Source: Pseudomonadota bacterium
GTDB lineage: Bacteria > Pseudomonadota > Gammaproteobacteria > Burkholderiales > Burkholderiaceae_C
Direction: 5' to 3'
DNA: 49,418 nucleotides
NCBI GenBank assembly: GCA_018242005.1
Contig: JAFECU010000273.1
Coordinates: 1 to 49,418, forward strand
The notes beneath the pieces are model-generated. The model had not been told where the DNA came from. It was given only the letters and a program-made list of their open reading frames with translations, and ran no database searches. Positions within the stretch are counted from its first letter, which is position 1; each line of letters opens with the position of its first letter. A program made the position numbers and the translations under genes. Positions 34,503-45,025 of the stretch are shown here, piece after piece.

Positions 34503-36224
34503 TTACATCCCCGAATAGTTCGGCCCGCCGCCGCCCTCGGGCGTCACCCAGACGATGTTCTGCGTCGGATCCTTGATGTCGCAGGTCTTGCAGTGCACAC
34601 AGTTCTGCGCGTTGATCTGCAGGCGCTGGGCGTTGCCGCCCTTGGCCTCGTCGGGCACGAACTCATAGACACCGGCCGGGCAGTAGCGGCTCTCGGGTCC
34701 GGCGTACTTCGCCAGGTTGATGTTGACCGGTACGCTCGGATCCTTGAGCGTCAGGTGCGCGGGCTGGTTTTCCTCGTGGTTGGTGTTGCTGATGAAGACG
34801 CTGGACAGGCGGTCGAAGGTCAGCTTGCCATCGGGCTTGGGATAGACGATGGGTTTGCACTCGGCCGCGGGCTTGAGGTACTCGTGGTCGGCCTTGTCGC
34901 GATGCAGCGTCCAGGGAATGTGGCCGCGCAGCACGAAATGCTCGAAACCGTTCATCAGCGTGGCGGTGGCCAGGCCGTACTTGAACCAGTTCTTGAAGTT
35001 GCGGTCCTTGTTCAGCTCCGTGTAGAGCCAGCTTTCCTCGAAGGCCTTGGGGTAGGCGCTCAGTTCGTCGTGCTGGCGGCCGGCCACAATGGCGTCGTAA
35101 GCAGCCTCGGCGGCGAGCTTGCCGGTCTTGATGGCCGAGTGGCTGCCCTTGATGCGGCTGACGTTGAGGAAGCCCGCATCGCAGCCCACCAGCGCCCCGC
35201 CCGGGAACACGGTCTTGGGCAGGGAGTTGATGCCGCTGGCGTTGATGGCACGCGCGCCGTACGAGAGGCGCTTGGCCGTGACCTCGCCCTTGTCATTCTC
35301 GAAGTACCAGCGGACATTGGGGTGGGTCTTCCAGCGCTGGAATTCCTCGAACGGGCTCAGGTACGGGTTGGTGTAGCCCAGGCCGGTGACGAAGCCCAGC
35401 GCCACCTTGTTGTCTTCCAGGTGGTACAGGAAGGCGCCGCCATAGGTCTTGCTGTCCATGGGCCAGCCGGCCGTGTGCATGACGAAGCCAGGCTGGTGCT
35501 TCTTCGGGTCGATTTCCCACAGTTCCTTGACGCCGATGCCGAAGCTTTGCGGATCGCGGTCCTCATCGAGCTTGTAACGCGCGATCAGCTGCTTGCCCAG
35601 GTGGCCGCGCGCGCCTTCGGCGAAGATCGTGTACTTGGCCAGCAGCTCCATGCCGAGCTGAAAGTTCTCGGTGGGCTCGCCGTCCTTGCCTATGCCCATG
35701 TTGCCGGTGGCCACGCCCCGTACCGAAGCCACGCCTGCATTGTTGGAGTCATCCTCGTTGTAGAGCACCTCGGCGGCCGCGAAACCGGGGAAGATCTCCA
35801 CACCCAGCGCCTCGGCCTGCTCGGCCAGCCACTTGGTGACGTCGCCCAGGCGCACGATGTAATTGCCATGGTTGTGCGCGAAGGGCGGCAGGAAAACGTT
35901 GGGCACGCGAAAACTCGACTTCTCGCCCAGGAAGATGTAGGCATCGTCGGTCACGGGCTGGTTCAGGGGTGCGCCCTTGGCCTTCCAGTCGGGAATCAGC
36001 TCGGTCAGCGCACGCGGGTCCATGATGGCGCCGGACAGGATATGTGCGCCGGGCTCGGAGCCTTTTTCCAGCACCACGACCGAGACGTCCTGGCCCTTTT
36101 CGGCGGCCAGCTGTTTCAGTCGAATCGCCGTCGCCAGCCCGCCGGGGCCGCCGCCGACGATGACCACGTCGTATTCCATGGCCTCGCGGGGACCGTATTG
36201 GGCAAGAATTTCTTCGTTCGTCAT
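34503..36224 (-). CDS. Electron-transfer flavoprotein-ubiquinone oxidoreductase
   Basis: 573 aa from the ATG at 36224 (MTNEEILAQYGPREAMEYDV). It passes electrons from ETF (fatty-acid and amino-acid oxidation) to ubiquinone at the inner membrane. The FAD motif VVIVGGGPGGLATAIRL is near residue 20; the 4Fe-4S cysteines are in RYCPAGVYEF and NCVHCKTCDIKDP near the C-terminus; the ending GGGGPNYSGM is typical. The etfAB genes are not in the window. It is divergent from the thioesterase gene. Confidence 0.95.
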   Translation of the reverse strand: MTNEEILAQYGPREAMEYDVVIVGGGPGGLATAIRLKQLAAEKGQDVSVVVLEKGSEPGAHILSGAIMDPRALTELIPDWKAKGAPLNQPVTDDAYIFLGEKSSFRVPNVFLPPFAHNHGNYIVRLGDVTKWLAEQAEALGVEIFPGFAAAEVLYNEDDSNNAGVASVRGVATGNMGIGKDGEPTENFQLGMELLAKYTIFAEGARGHLGKQLIARYKLDEDRDPQSFGIGVKELWEIDPKKHQPGFVMHTAGWPMDSKTYGGAFLYHLEDNKVALGFVTGLGYTNPYLSPFEEFQRWKTHPNVRWYFENDKGEVTAKRLSYGARAINASGINSLPKTVFPGGALVGCDAGFLNVSRIKGSHSAIKTGKLAAEAAYDAIVAGRQHDELSAYPKAFEESWLYTELNKDRNFKNWFKYGLATATLMNGFEHFVLRGHIPWTLHRDKADHEYLKPAAECKPIVYPKPDGKLTFDRLSSVFISNTNHEENQPAHLTLKDPSVPVNINLAKYAGPESRYCPAGVYEFVPDEAKGGNAQRLQINAQNCVHCKTCDIKDPTQNIVWVTPEGGGGPNYSGM

Positions 36225-36420
36225 GACTGTCTCTTTGGCTTGGATCGTTGGAAAATGGCCGTGCACTGCAACTGCGGGGCTGATGCACTGTTGGCCGCGA
36301 TTGTATTCAGGCTGGCGCAGCACAATCGCACGGTCGTTTTTTTTACCGTGACAGAGGGCCGACCATGGCTTACGGCATCGACGCAACCGGGCGCGTGGCC
36401 CGGGCACAGCGGGCAGACCG

Positions 36421-36840
36421 ATGAAGATCGAAATTCCGGACGATAGGAAACAGGTGCACGAGATGCGCCTGGATCTGCGCTGGGGCGACATGGACGCCAT
36501 GGGCCATGTGAACAACGCCGTGTACTTTCGCTACATGGAAAGCGTGCGCGTGGCATGGTTGGCGTCCGTGGGCTGCGTGCCCGACCCGAAGGGGCAGGGC
36601 CCGGTGATCGTCAATGCCTTCTGCAACTTTTACCGCCAGCTCGAATACCCGGCCCAACTGCTGCTCAGGTTCTATGTGAGCGATCCGGGGCGCACCACAT
36701 TCGAATCCTGGGTCACCATGGAGCGGGTGGATGAGCCGGGCGTGATTGCCGCGGCCGGCGGCGCCACCGTCATCTGGGTGGACTTCCCCCGGCAGAAGGC
36801 CGCGCCGCTGCCCGACTGGCTGCGCTGTCTGGTCGCATAG
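36421..36840 (+). CDS. Hotdog-fold acyl-CoA thioesterase (YbgC/FadM-like)
   Basis: 139 aa. The active-site segment RWGDMDAMGHVNNAVYFRYMESVRVAWL contains the Asp and the His-Val-Asn-Asn of the 4HBT family. It hydrolyses an acyl-CoA thioester; chain length and partner are unknown. Its neighbourhood with ETF-QO suggests a place in acyl-CoA metabolism. The 196-bp gap before it contains an 8-T tract between arms CACGGT and ACCGTG (36329-36350). Confidence 0.88.
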   Translation: MKIEIPDDRKQVHEMRLDLRWGDMDAMGHVNNAVYFRYMESVRVAWLASVGCVPDPKGQGPVIVNAFCNFYRQLEYPAQLLLRFYVSDPGRTTFESWVTMERVDEPGVIAAAGGATVIWVDFPRQKAAPLPDWLRCLVA

Positions 36841-36902
36841 CGGAGCGAGGCGTTCACGCCTGTGATCCATGTGGTTTCAGGCTCAAGAGCGACAATAGCC
36901 GC

Positions 36903-38705
36903 ATGTCCCGGACCGTTCCCAGCGCCCCTGCCACCGCCCCTGCGCCCGAAAGCTCTCGCCGTGGCTTTGCCGAGTGCCTGCGTCATGCCTTTAGGCGTGT
37001 CGATGCCTGGTTTGCGAGGCCGCTTTCGGCCCAGCAGGTCGTGCTGCGACTGGCGATCTACCTGGTCCTGGCGGCCAACTGGCCGCTGTGGCTGCAGCTG
37101 GCGCGCATTGGTGGCGCTGCGGGCCTGTACTGGCGCTCGGCTGCGGCGCTGGCGGTGCTGATCGTCTGCGGCATGGTCGCGATTTTTGCGTTCTTCGCCT
37201 GGACGCGTGGCATGAAGGCGCTTTGGTGGCTGGTGGTGCTGGTGGCGGCGCTGGCGCAGTACTACATGCTGACCTACAGCGTGGTCATGGACCCCGGCAT
37301 GGCCGCCAACGTGCTGCAGACGGATGCGCACGAGGTGGCTGACCTGCTGAGCCTGCGCCTGTTGCTGGCCGTGCTGGCGGTGGTTGCGCTGCCCAGCTGG
37401 TGGCTGCTGCGCGTGCGCATTCCCGCCATGCGGCCGCTGCGCCAGATATGGCGCAACCTGGTTTTGCTGGTGCTGGCGCTGGGCGTGGCTGCAGGGACCG
37501 TGGCCGCCATGTCGCGCGACCTGGCGCCGCTGATGCGCAACCACCCGCAGCTGCGCTATTTGATGAACCCGCTGGCCAGCCTGTACTCGACCACCTGGTC
37601 CGTCGCGCACCCCTTGTTTGCGCGCAGTGGCACGCTGGTGCCCATGACGCAGGGGGCGGCGCTGGGCGACTCCTACGCCTCGGCGGCCAAGCCCCTGCTG
37701 TTTGTGCTGGTGGTGGGCGAGACGGCAAGGGCCGACCATTTCGGCATCAACGGCTATGGCCGCGACACCACGCCGGAACTGGCCAAGCGCGGCGTGATGA
37801 GCTGGCGCGAGGTGCGCTCCTGCGGCACGAGCACGCTGGCCTCGCTGCCCTGCATGTTCTCGCCGCTGGGCAAGAGCGCCTTTGAGTCCCGCGACAACGA
37901 GTATGAAAACCTGCTCGATGTGGTCCAGGCCGCGGGACTTGCCGTGCTGTGGCTGGACAACCAGTCTGGCTGCAAGGACGTGTGCGACCGCGTGCCACAC
38001 GCCGCGGCCGCCGATGGCCTGAGCGAGCAGGCACGCAAGAGCCTGTGCGAGGGCGGCGAGTGCCGCGATGAGGCCATGCTCCACGACCTCGATGCGCGCC
38101 TGGCCGCCATGCCCGCTGCGCAGCGTGAGCGCGGCGTGCTGCTGGTGCTGCACCAGATGGGCAGCCATGGACCGGCGTATTACAAGCGCTCGAGCGGCGC
38201 GGCCAAGCGTTTCATGCCCGAATGCCGCACCGAGGTGCTGGCCAACTGCCCCCAGGACGAATTGCTGAACGCCTACGACAACTCCATTGCCGCCACCGAC
38301 ATCTTCCTGGGCAAAACCATAGACTGGCTGCGCGGTCAGGAGTCAAAGTACGACACGGGCATGCTCTACCTGAGTGATCATGGCGAGTCGCTGGGCGAGT
38401 ACGGCCTGTTCCTGCATGGCATGCCTTATGCGGTGGCGCCCGACGGGCAAAAGCATGTGCCCATGGTGGCCTGGCTCGATGGCGACCTGCTGCGCCGCGA
38501 TCACCTGTCCGCCGCCTGCCTGCGTGCCGGTGCCGACGCGCACCTCACCCACGACAACCTCTACCACACGATGCTGGGCTTGCTGGATGTGCGGTCGCCC
38601 AGCTATCGGCGCGCGCTTGACGCCTTCGACAACTGCCGCGGCGCGTCCGTGGCTTCCGGCCAGAAGTTGCTCAAAACACAGGGCTCAAGCAGCGATTTCC
38701 GTTGA
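36903..38705 (+). CDS. EptA-like phosphoethanolamine transferase
   Basis: 600 aa. Five N-terminal membrane helices precede a periplasmic sulfatase-fold domain. Catalytic features: VVGETARADHFGINGYGR (metal-binding Glu), nucleophile Thr309 in SCGTSTLASLPCMFS, and LSDHGESLGEYGLFLHG (Asp-His). It should move phosphoethanolamine from phosphatidylethanolamine to lipid A, lowering negative charge as in polymyxin-resistance EptA/MCR proteins; the actual acceptor is unproven. The last residues GSSSDFR and the TGA stop are encoded by the end of a MITE-like element, so the native C-terminus may have been replaced. Confidence 0.9.
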   Translation: MSRTVPSAPATAPAPESSRRGFAECLRHAFRRVDAWFARPLSAQQVVLRLAIYLVLAANWPLWLQLARIGGAAGLYWRSAAALAVLIVCGMVAIFAFFAWTRGMKALWWLVVLVAALAQYYMLTYSVVMDPGMAANVLQTDAHEVADLLSLRLLLAVLAVVALPSWWLLRVRIPAMRPLRQIWRNLVLLVLALGVAAGTVAAMSRDLAPLMRNHPQLRYLMNPLASLYSTTWSVAHPLFARSGTLVPMTQGAALGDSYASAAKPLLFVLVVGETARADHFGINGYGRDTTPELAKRGVMSWREVRSCGTSTLASLPCMFSPLGKSAFESRDNEYENLLDVVQAAGLAVLWLDNQSGCKDVCDRVPHAAAADGLSEQARKSLCEGGECRDEAMLHDLDARLAAMPAAQRERGVLLVLHQMGSHGPAYYKRSSGAAKRFMPECRTEVLANCPQDELLNAYDNSIAATDIFLGKTIDWLRGQESKYDTGMLYLSDHGESLGEYGLFLHGMPYAVAPDGQKHVPMVAWLDGDLLRRDHLSAACLRAGADAHLTHDNLYHTMLGLLDVRSPSYRRALDAFDNCRGASVASGQKLLKTQGSSSDFR

Positions 38706-38770
38706 AGAGCCTCTACGGCGTGCCTCGCGTTCCGTGGGAAGACGCATCGATAGGTATCGCTACTTGAGCC
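38682..38770. mobile_element. MITE-like element, copy 2
   Basis: 89 bp bounded by inverted ends GGCTCAAGCAGCGAT (38682-38696) and ATCGCTACTTGAGCC (38756-38770), which match at 14 of 15 positions. The left end continues TTCCGTTGA as in copy 1 (29011-29025). The centre differs from copy 1 and has no coding potential. It overlaps the end of the eptA-like gene. A similar GGCTCAAGAGCGA lies at 36880-36892, just before that gene. Confidence 0.6.
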
Positions 38771-38775
38771 AAACA

Positions 38776-38811
38776 CTGGATAGTCAAGTGCTGGCCGCTA
38801 TTTGTTTTGTA
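38776..38811. repeat. Dispersed palindromic repeat copy, intergenic
   Basis: On the minus strand CAAATAGCGGCCAGCACTTG matches the family core (GATAGCTGCCAGCGCTTG) at most positions. It lies between arms AAACACT (38771-38777) and AGTGTTT (38811-38817), in the gap between two convergent genes. Confidence 0.5.
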
Positions 38812-38816
38812 GTGTT

Positions 38817-39398
38817 TCAGGCCTTTTTTTCGCGCGGCAGACGGCCCATCAGATAGAACTCGGCGTTGGGTTGCATGCCCGCAAAGCTGGCCATGCGGTT
38901 GGACAGGCCGAAGAAGGCCGTGATGGCGGCGATGTCCCAGATGTCCTCGTCGTCGAAGCCGTGGGGATAGAGCGCCTCGAAGTCGCTGTCGTCAATGTCC
39001 TGCGCCCGCTGGCAGACCTTCATGGCAAAGTCCAGCATGGATTTCTGACGCGGGCTGATGTCGGCCTTGCGGTGGTTTACGGCCACCTGATCTGCCACCA
39101 TGGGCTTTTTCTCGTAGATGCGCAGGATGGCTCCGTGCGCGACCACGCAGTACAGGCATTGGTTGGCTGCGCTGGTGGTGGTGACGATCATTTCACGCTC
39201 GCCCTTGGTCAGGCTGCCGTCGTCCTTGAGCATGAGCGCGTCATGGTAGGCAAAAAATGCACGCCATTCGGCCGGTCGGCGCGCGAAAGCCAGGAACACA
39301 TTGGGAATGAAGCCAGCCTTTTCCTGCACCTCCAGAATGCGCGCTCGGATGTCGTCCGGCAGGCTGTTCAGGTCGGGATGGGGATAGCGTTGGGCCAT
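38817..39398 (-). CDS. AhpD-like peroxidase-related protein
   Basis: 193 aa from the ATG at 39398 with ribosome site GAGGAG. The AhpD/CMD fold active site is visible: NQCLYCVVAHGA gives Cys81-x-x-Cys84-x3-His88, with an upstream acidic residue in GEREM. Members annotated as uncharacterised peroxidase-related enzymes are presumed thiol peroxidases or disulfide relays. It stands alone and converges with the eptA-like gene. Confidence 0.88.
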   Translation of the reverse strand: MAQRYPHPDLNSLPDDIRARILEVQEKAGFIPNVFLAFARRPAEWRAFFAYHDALMLKDDGSLTKGEREMIVTTTSAANQCLYCVVAHGAILRIYEKKPMVADQVAVNHRKADISPRQKSMLDFAMKVCQRAQDIDDSDFEALYPHGFDDEDIWDIAAITAFFGLSNRMASFAGMQPNAEFYLMGRLPREKKA

Positions 39399-39610
39399 GG
39401 GTGTCTCCTCGGATTGATCAATCGGGCTGGCCAAGCATAGCCGAGCATGCCTTGGGGCAGTAGGCCCGCTGCCTGGCCATGAGGGCGGCCACTCATCTCG
39501 CAGGTCCGATGCCCCGGCGTTTCGAGAAGGCCTGAGCCCGCCGGGGCCTGAACCGCCAGTGCAGGGAGCTGGACCCGTCCCAATACCGCCCGGTACTGGC
39601 GCGCGGGCAG

Positions 39611-39637
39611 GGCGCTTGTTTTGAGCGCTACAGCCCC
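39611..39637. repeat. Half copy of the dispersed repeat at the fghA stop
   Basis: GGCGCTTGTTTTGAGCGCTA followed by CAGCCCC matches the right half of the copy at 22118-22164 (GCGCTT, AGCGCTACAGCC). The fghA stop codon (39628-39630) lies inside it. Confidence 0.45.
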
Positions 39638-40491
39638 AGCTGCCGTGCATGGTGGCGCAGGTGGTCGGCCATGAAGCTCTGGATGAAGTAGTAGCCATGG
39701 TCGTAGCCCGCGTGGCGACGCAGCGTGAGAGGCTGGCCTATGGCGGCGCAGGCGGCTTCCAGGGCTTCGGGCAGCAATTGCCGCTCGAGCAGGAATTTGT
39801 CGGCCAGGCCCTGATCGATGAGGATGCCGGCGGGGTAAGGCGCACAGGGCTGGTTCTGCATGAGCATGGTGGCGTCGTGCGCGCTCCAGGTTGTGCGGTC
39901 CGGACCCAGGTAGCCATTGAAGGCCTTTTCGCCCCAGGGGCAGTTCATCGGATTGGATATGGGCGCGAAGGCCGACAGGCTCTTGAAGCGGCCCGGGTGG
40001 CGCAGCGCCAGCGTGAGCGCGCCGTGGCCGCCCATGCTGTGGCCGAAGATGCCGATGCGCGCGCCATCTATCGGCAGTGCCTGGGCGGCGAGGGGCAGCA
40101 GCTCCTGCATGAGCCAGTTTTCCATGCGCCAGTGCGCGGCCCAGGGGGGCTGGGTGGCGTCCAAGTAAAAGCCCGCGCCCACGCCAAAGTCCCAGGCGTC
40201 CGACTCGCCCGTCACACCCGCGCCGCGCGGGCTCGTGTCCGGCGCTATCAGGGCCAGGCCCAACTCGGCCGCCACCTGCTGGGCGCCGGCCTTGGTGGGG
40301 AAGTTCTCCTCGGTGCAGGTCAGGCCCGCCAGATAGAGCAGGGCGGGGACCTTGTCGCCCCCCAAGGCCCGGGGCGGCAGGTAGACGGCGAACCGCATGG
40401 GCAGGCCCACCTCGCGCGAGGCGTGGCGGTAGAAGCGTTGCTCGCCGCCGAAACAGGCGTGGGCAGACAGCAGTTCCATGGCTGTGGTCAT
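39628..40491 (-). CDS. fghA: S-formylglutathione hydrolase
   Basis: 287 aa, esterase-D family alpha/beta hydrolase. It hydrolyses S-formylglutathione to formate and glutathione, the second step of formaldehyde detoxification. The triad is Ser152 in GHSMGGHGAL, Asp in the LIDQGLADKF segment and His in YDHGYYFIQSF. Other family marks are LAGLTCTEENFPTKAG and APDTSPRG. It lies 106 nt downstream of adhC in the same direction, with two inverted repeat copies in the gap. Confidence 0.95.
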   Translation of the reverse strand: MTTAMELLSAHACFGGEQRFYRHASREVGLPMRFAVYLPPRALGGDKVPALLYLAGLTCTEENFPTKAGAQQVAAELGLALIAPDTSPRGAGVTGESDAWDFGVGAGFYLDATQPPWAAHWRMENWLMQELLPLAAQALPIDGARIGIFGHSMGGHGALTLALRHPGRFKSLSAFAPISNPMNCPWGEKAFNGYLGPDRTTWSAHDATMLMQNQPCAPYPAGILIDQGLADKFLLERQLLPEALEAACAAIGQPLTLRRHAGYDHGYYFIQSFMADHLRHHARQLGL

Positions 40492-40508
40492 GGGGTGATG
40501 CTCCTGTG

Positions 40509-40597
40509 TTGATAGCTGCTGACGCTTACCATTTCTTCAGATGCAAACGGAAACAGTGCAAAAGTGTTTCTGGGCGAGCGCGAGAAGCTATGGTTTT

Positions 40598-40598
<1 letters not shown>
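40509..40598. repeat. Two inverted copies of the dispersed repeat between adhC and fghA
   Basis: TTGATAGCTGCTGACGCTTA (40509-40528) and, inverted, CCATAGCTTCTCGCGCTCGC (minus strand, 40574-40593) face each other across about 45 bp that includes GAAACA/TGTTTC arms. This is a REP/BIME-like pair directly after the adhC stop. Confidence 0.55.
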
Positions 40599-41746
<1,148 letters not shown>

Positions 41747-42493
41747 TCAGGCCACGCCATGCTCGAAGGGCGAGCGGATGTCGGCCAGGAACTTCTGTGT
41801 GCGCGGATGCTGCGGGTGGTTGAAGAATTCGTGCGGCGTGGCGCGCTCGAGCACCGCGCCCTGGTCCATGAAGATCACGCGGTCGGCCACCTCGCGGGCA
41901 AAGCCCATCTCGTGCGTCACGCAGACCATGGTCATGCCGTCCCTTGCCAGGTCGCGCATGACGAGAAGCACCTCGCCCACCATCTCCGGGTCGAGCGCGC
42001 TGGTGGGCTCGTCGAGCAGCATCACGGGCGGCTTGAGCGTGAGCGCGCGCGCAATCGCCACGCGCTGCTGCTGCCCGCCCGAGAGTTGGGCCGGCAGGGC
42101 CTGCGCCTTGTGCGCCAGGCCCACGCGTTCGAGCAGGGCCATGGCGCGGTCGCGCGCCTCGGACTGCGTCATCTTCTTGAGCCGCACGGCGGCCAGGGTG
42201 CAGTTGTCAAGCACGGTCAGGTGCGGAAACAGGTTGAACTGCTGGAACACAAAGCCGATGCCGGCGCGCAGCTGGTTCACGTCCAGCTTCGGTTCATGCA
42301 CGTCGCGCCCGTCCAGCCGGATCTGGCCGCCCTGGATTTCCTCGAGCCGGTTGATGGTGCGGATCAGCGTGGACTTGCCCGAGCCCGAGGGCCCGCAGAC
42401 CACGACGACTTCGCCGCTGGCAATGGTCTCGGTCACGTCCACCAGTGCGTGGTAGTCGCCGTACCACTTGTTCACATTGTTCAGTTCGATCAT
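41747..42493 (-). CDS. Polar amino acid ABC transporter, ATP-binding protein
   Basis: 248 aa from the ATG at 42493, overlapping the upstream permease gene by 4 nt. Complete GlnQ/GltL-type ATPase: [53 protein letters not shown] and [14 protein letters not shown]. It energises the two permeases encoded upstream. The four-gene order binding protein - permease - permease - ATPase is that of glutamate/aspartate-type importers. Confidence 0.94.
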   Translation of the reverse strand: MIELNNVNKWYGDYHALVDVTETIASGEVVVVCGPSGSGKSTLIRTINRLEEIQGGQIRLDGRDVHEPKLDVNQLRAGIGFVFQQFNLFPHLTVLDNCTLAAVRLKKMTQSEARDRAMALLERVGLAHKAQALPAQLSGGQQQRVAIARALTLKPPVMLLDEPTSALDPEMVGEVLLVMRDLARDGMTMVCVTHEMGFAREVADRVIFMDQGAVLERATPHEFFNHPQHPRTQKFLADIRSPFEHGVA

Positions 42494-43203
42494 GCTGCAG
42501 GCCTGGTTGAAAGGGCGCCAACCCGTCCCTGGCGAGCGAGGCGCCGCTCGACCCATTGGGCAAAGCGCGAGAGGCCGAAGCACAGGATGAAGTAGGTCAG
42601 CCCCAGGATGCCAAAGACCTCGACCGGTTTGGTGAAGGCCAGGGTGTTGATCTGGTTGGCGATGAAGCTCACCTCGGTCAGGCCGATGATGTAGCCCAGC
42701 GAGGTCTCCTTGATGGTGGAGATGAACTGGTTCACGAGCGAGGGCAGCGAGTTGCGCAGCGCCTGCGGCAGCACCACGCAGCGCATGGCCTTCAGATAGG
42801 GCAGGCCGAGCGAGCGCGCGCATTCCATTTGCCCCTTGGGCAGGCCCTGGATGCCGGCGCGCACGATCTCGGCCAGGTAGGCGGCGTCGAACACCACGAG
42901 CGCGATCAGCATGGTCCAGAACTGGTTGGTCTTGACTCCCGTGATGCTGGGCAGGAAGAAATAGGCCCAGAACACCACCATCAGGAGTGGAATGCCGCGC
43001 ACCAGGTAGACGAAGCCCGTGACCGGCAGCCGCAGCCGGGCCCAGGGCGAGACGCGCATCAACCCCAGCACCAGGCCCAGCGGCAGCGACAGCAGCAGGC
43101 CCATGACGGCCAGGATCAGCGTGAGGGCCAGGCCCCCCAGCGGGCCGCTGGGGTATTGCCCCACCAGGAAGTACAGCCAGTACTTGTCTATCAGTTCGAG
43201 CAT
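42490..43203 (-). CDS. Polar amino acid ABC transporter, permease 2
   Basis: 237 aa, about five membrane helices, His/Glu/Gln/Arg-type inner-membrane domain. The EAA-like coupling loop reads [30 protein letters not shown]. It contains [18 protein letters not shown], the usual second-helix signature. It pairs with the permease 9 nt upstream to form the channel. Confidence 0.92.
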   Translation of the reverse strand: MLELIDKYWLYFLVGQYPSGPLGGLALTLILAVMGLLLSLPLGLVLGLMRVSPWARLRLPVTGFVYLVRGIPLLMVVFWAYFFLPSITGVKTNQFWTMLIALVVFDAAYLAEIVRAGIQGLPKGQMECARSLGLPYLKAMRCVVLPQALRNSLPSLVNQFISTIKETSLGYIIGLTEVSFIANQINTLAFTKPVEVFGILGLTYFILCFGLSRFAQWVERRLARQGRVGALSTRPAA

Positions 43204-43212
43204 GGCGCGGCC

Positions 43213-43908
43213 CTACATGGTGCGCACCGGATAGCGGTGCTGGAACCAGCTCGCCAGGCCGGTGATGATGAGCGACACGCCCAGATAGGCCACGCTGGCA
43301 AAGGCAAAGGCCTCGAAGCTGCGAAACGACTGGCTCTCCACCTGGCCCACCTGGTACATGAGCTCGGCCGCGCCGATGACGGTGGCGATCGACGTGCCCT
43401 TCCAGAGGTTCAGCGTTTGCGAGATCAGCGGCGGCACTGTGAGGCGCAGCGCCTGCGGCAGGATGACGAGGCGCATGGCCTGCAGATAGCTCAGGCCTGT
43501 GCTGCGCGCCGCCTCCAGCTGCACCGCCGGCACGGCGCGTATGCCGCTGCGAATGTCCTCGGCCATGTAGGCGGCCGTGTACACGCTGATGGCCAGCACC
43601 GCACAAATCGATTCCACGGGGCCTTCGTACAGCAAGTCCTTGAGCGTGGCTGGCAGTACTTCGGGCACGCCGAAGTACCAGAACAGCATGTGCGCCAGCA
43701 GCGGAATGCTGCGCACGACCTCCACGTAGGCGGCGCCGAAGGCGCGCAGCCATCGGAACGGCGACAGCCTGAACAGCGCAATCAGGAGGCCCAGCGGCAG
43801 CGACAGGCACAGGCCGTAGAACAGGTACTGCAACGACATCTTGAGGCCCGCCACGAGCATGTCGTGGTACTGGCCAGAGAGCAGCATCTGTGAGTCGAAC
43901 TGGATCAT
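43213..43908 (-). CDS. Polar amino acid ABC transporter, permease 1
   Basis: 231 aa, about five membrane helices. [22 protein letters not shown] and the coupling loop [30 protein letters not shown] identify the same family as its neighbour. The long first periplasmic loop with [17 protein letters not shown] is like GltJ. It starts 63 nt after the binding-protein gene. Confidence 0.92.
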   Translation of the reverse strand: MIQFDSQMLLSGQYHDMLVAGLKMSLQYLFYGLCLSLPLGLLIALFRLSPFRWLRAFGAAYVEVVRSIPLLAHMLFWYFGVPEVLPATLKDLLYEGPVESICAVLAISVYTAAYMAEDIRSGIRAVPAVQLEAARSTGLSYLQAMRLVILPQALRLTVPPLISQTLNLWKGTSIATVIGAAELMYQVGQVESQSFRSFEAFAFASVAYLGVSLIITGLASWFQHRYPVRTM

Positions 43909-43971
43909 GGATCAATGAAAAAGGGCCGCAGGCCCGTTGCAAGGGTGCCCGCAGCCCGGAGCCGAAACGAC

Positions 43972-44799
43972 TTACTCGGTGATCTGGTCGCTTTCCATCT
44001 TGAAGCGGCGCGGGCCCATCTTGAGCGCGCTCTTGGCGCCAAAGTACTGCTCGTACAGGGCGTTGGCCTTGCCGCTGGATTCGAGCTCGCGCAGCGTCTC
44101 GTCCACCACCTTCTTGAAGCCGGTCTCACCCTTCTTGATTCCCAGCGCCAGCGATTCGGTGCTGATGCTGGCCGGCAGCAGGCGGTAGTTCTTGCGCTGG
44201 TCGCCCATCTCCACCAGGGCGCGCGCCAGGCTCTGGTCTTCGTTGACGAAGGCCACGGCCTTGCCCTGCTGCATGGCGACCAGGGCCTGCGGCGAGGTGT
44301 CGAAGGAGATCACGGTGACCGTGGGCACGGCCTTTTTGATGTTGACCTCCATCGAGCTGCCCTTGGCCGTGGCCACGCGCTTGCCGGCCAGGTCGGGCAC
44401 GTCCTTGTACGGGCTGGCCGCCTTCACCATGACCTGCTGGTTGGTCACGAAGGTGGTGACGGAGAAGTCGATCTGCGCCTCGCGCTCCTTGTTGTGCGTG
44501 AGCGATGCGGCCAGCAGGTCCACATGGCCCTGTTGCAGCTCGGGGATGCGCGCGGCCAGCGTGATCTGCTTGAACACAGGTTTCACGCCGATCTTCTGCG
44601 CCACGGCGCGGCCCAGGTCGACCTCGTAGCCGACCAGCTCGCGCGTCTTGGGGTCGATGTAGCTTTGTGGCTCGTCCGTGCCGAGCACGCCGACCACCAG
44701 CTCGCCCTTGGCCTTGATGTCTGCAAGCTGATCTGCGTGGGCCGCGCCGCCCAGCAGTGCGGCAGCGGCGGCGACGGTAGCCAACCAACGAAACTTCAT
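43972..44799 (-). CDS. Polar amino acid ABC transporter, substrate-binding protein
   Basis: 275 aa from the ATG at 44799, with AAGGA 7 nt upstream. A signal peptide ends at AHA (about residue 22). The SBP_bac_3 fold shows [51 protein letters not shown] and the [11 protein letters not shown] hinge. Binding-site residues fit an acidic or polar amino acid, but the sequence is not close enough to GltI or GlnH to name the ligand. First gene of its operon. Confidence 0.9.
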   Translation of the reverse strand: MKFRWLATVAAAAALLGGAAHADQLADIKAKGELVVGVLGTDEPQSYIDPKTRELVGYEVDLGRAVAQKIGVKPVFKQITLAARIPELQQGHVDLLAASLTHNKEREAQIDFSVTTFVTNQQVMVKAASPYKDVPDLAGKRVATAKGSSMEVNIKKAVPTVTVISFDTSPQALVAMQQGKAVAFVNEDQSLARALVEMGDQRKNYRLLPASISTESLALGIKKGETGFKKVVDETLRELESSGKANALYEQYFGAKSALKMGPRRFKMESDQITE

Positions 44800-44951
44800 G
44801 GGAAATCCTTCTTGATGCATGGATGGAAGTGTCCGCTGGCTGCACTGCACGCCAGCGGGTGTTGCAGCCACAGGAACCGACAGACTGTACCAGCGCCAGG
44901 GCCCGCGCCAAACCTCGCAATCCCGCGTCGGCGGCATGAACGAATCCCATG

Positions 44952-44982
44952 AAAAAACCCGCAGGCAGAAGTTGCGTGCGGG
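44952..44982 (-). terminator. Rho-independent terminator of gltA
   Basis: On the minus strand CCCGCA and TGCGGG pair around a 13-nt loop, followed by six T. A second hairpin, GGCCTGC/GCAGGCC (44994-45013), lies just upstream of it, directly after the gltA stop. Confidence 0.82.
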
Positions 44983-45025
44983 CTTGTGTCCTGGGCCTGC
45001 GAAAAGGCAGGCCTCAAGGGCCGGG

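Noticed and set aside
38771-38830. AAACACT/AGTGTTT arms followed by T7 as a terminator for the eptA-like gene
   Set aside because: The loop would be 33 nt, the T run begins six bases after the stem, and it lies inside the convergent gene; better explained by repeats.
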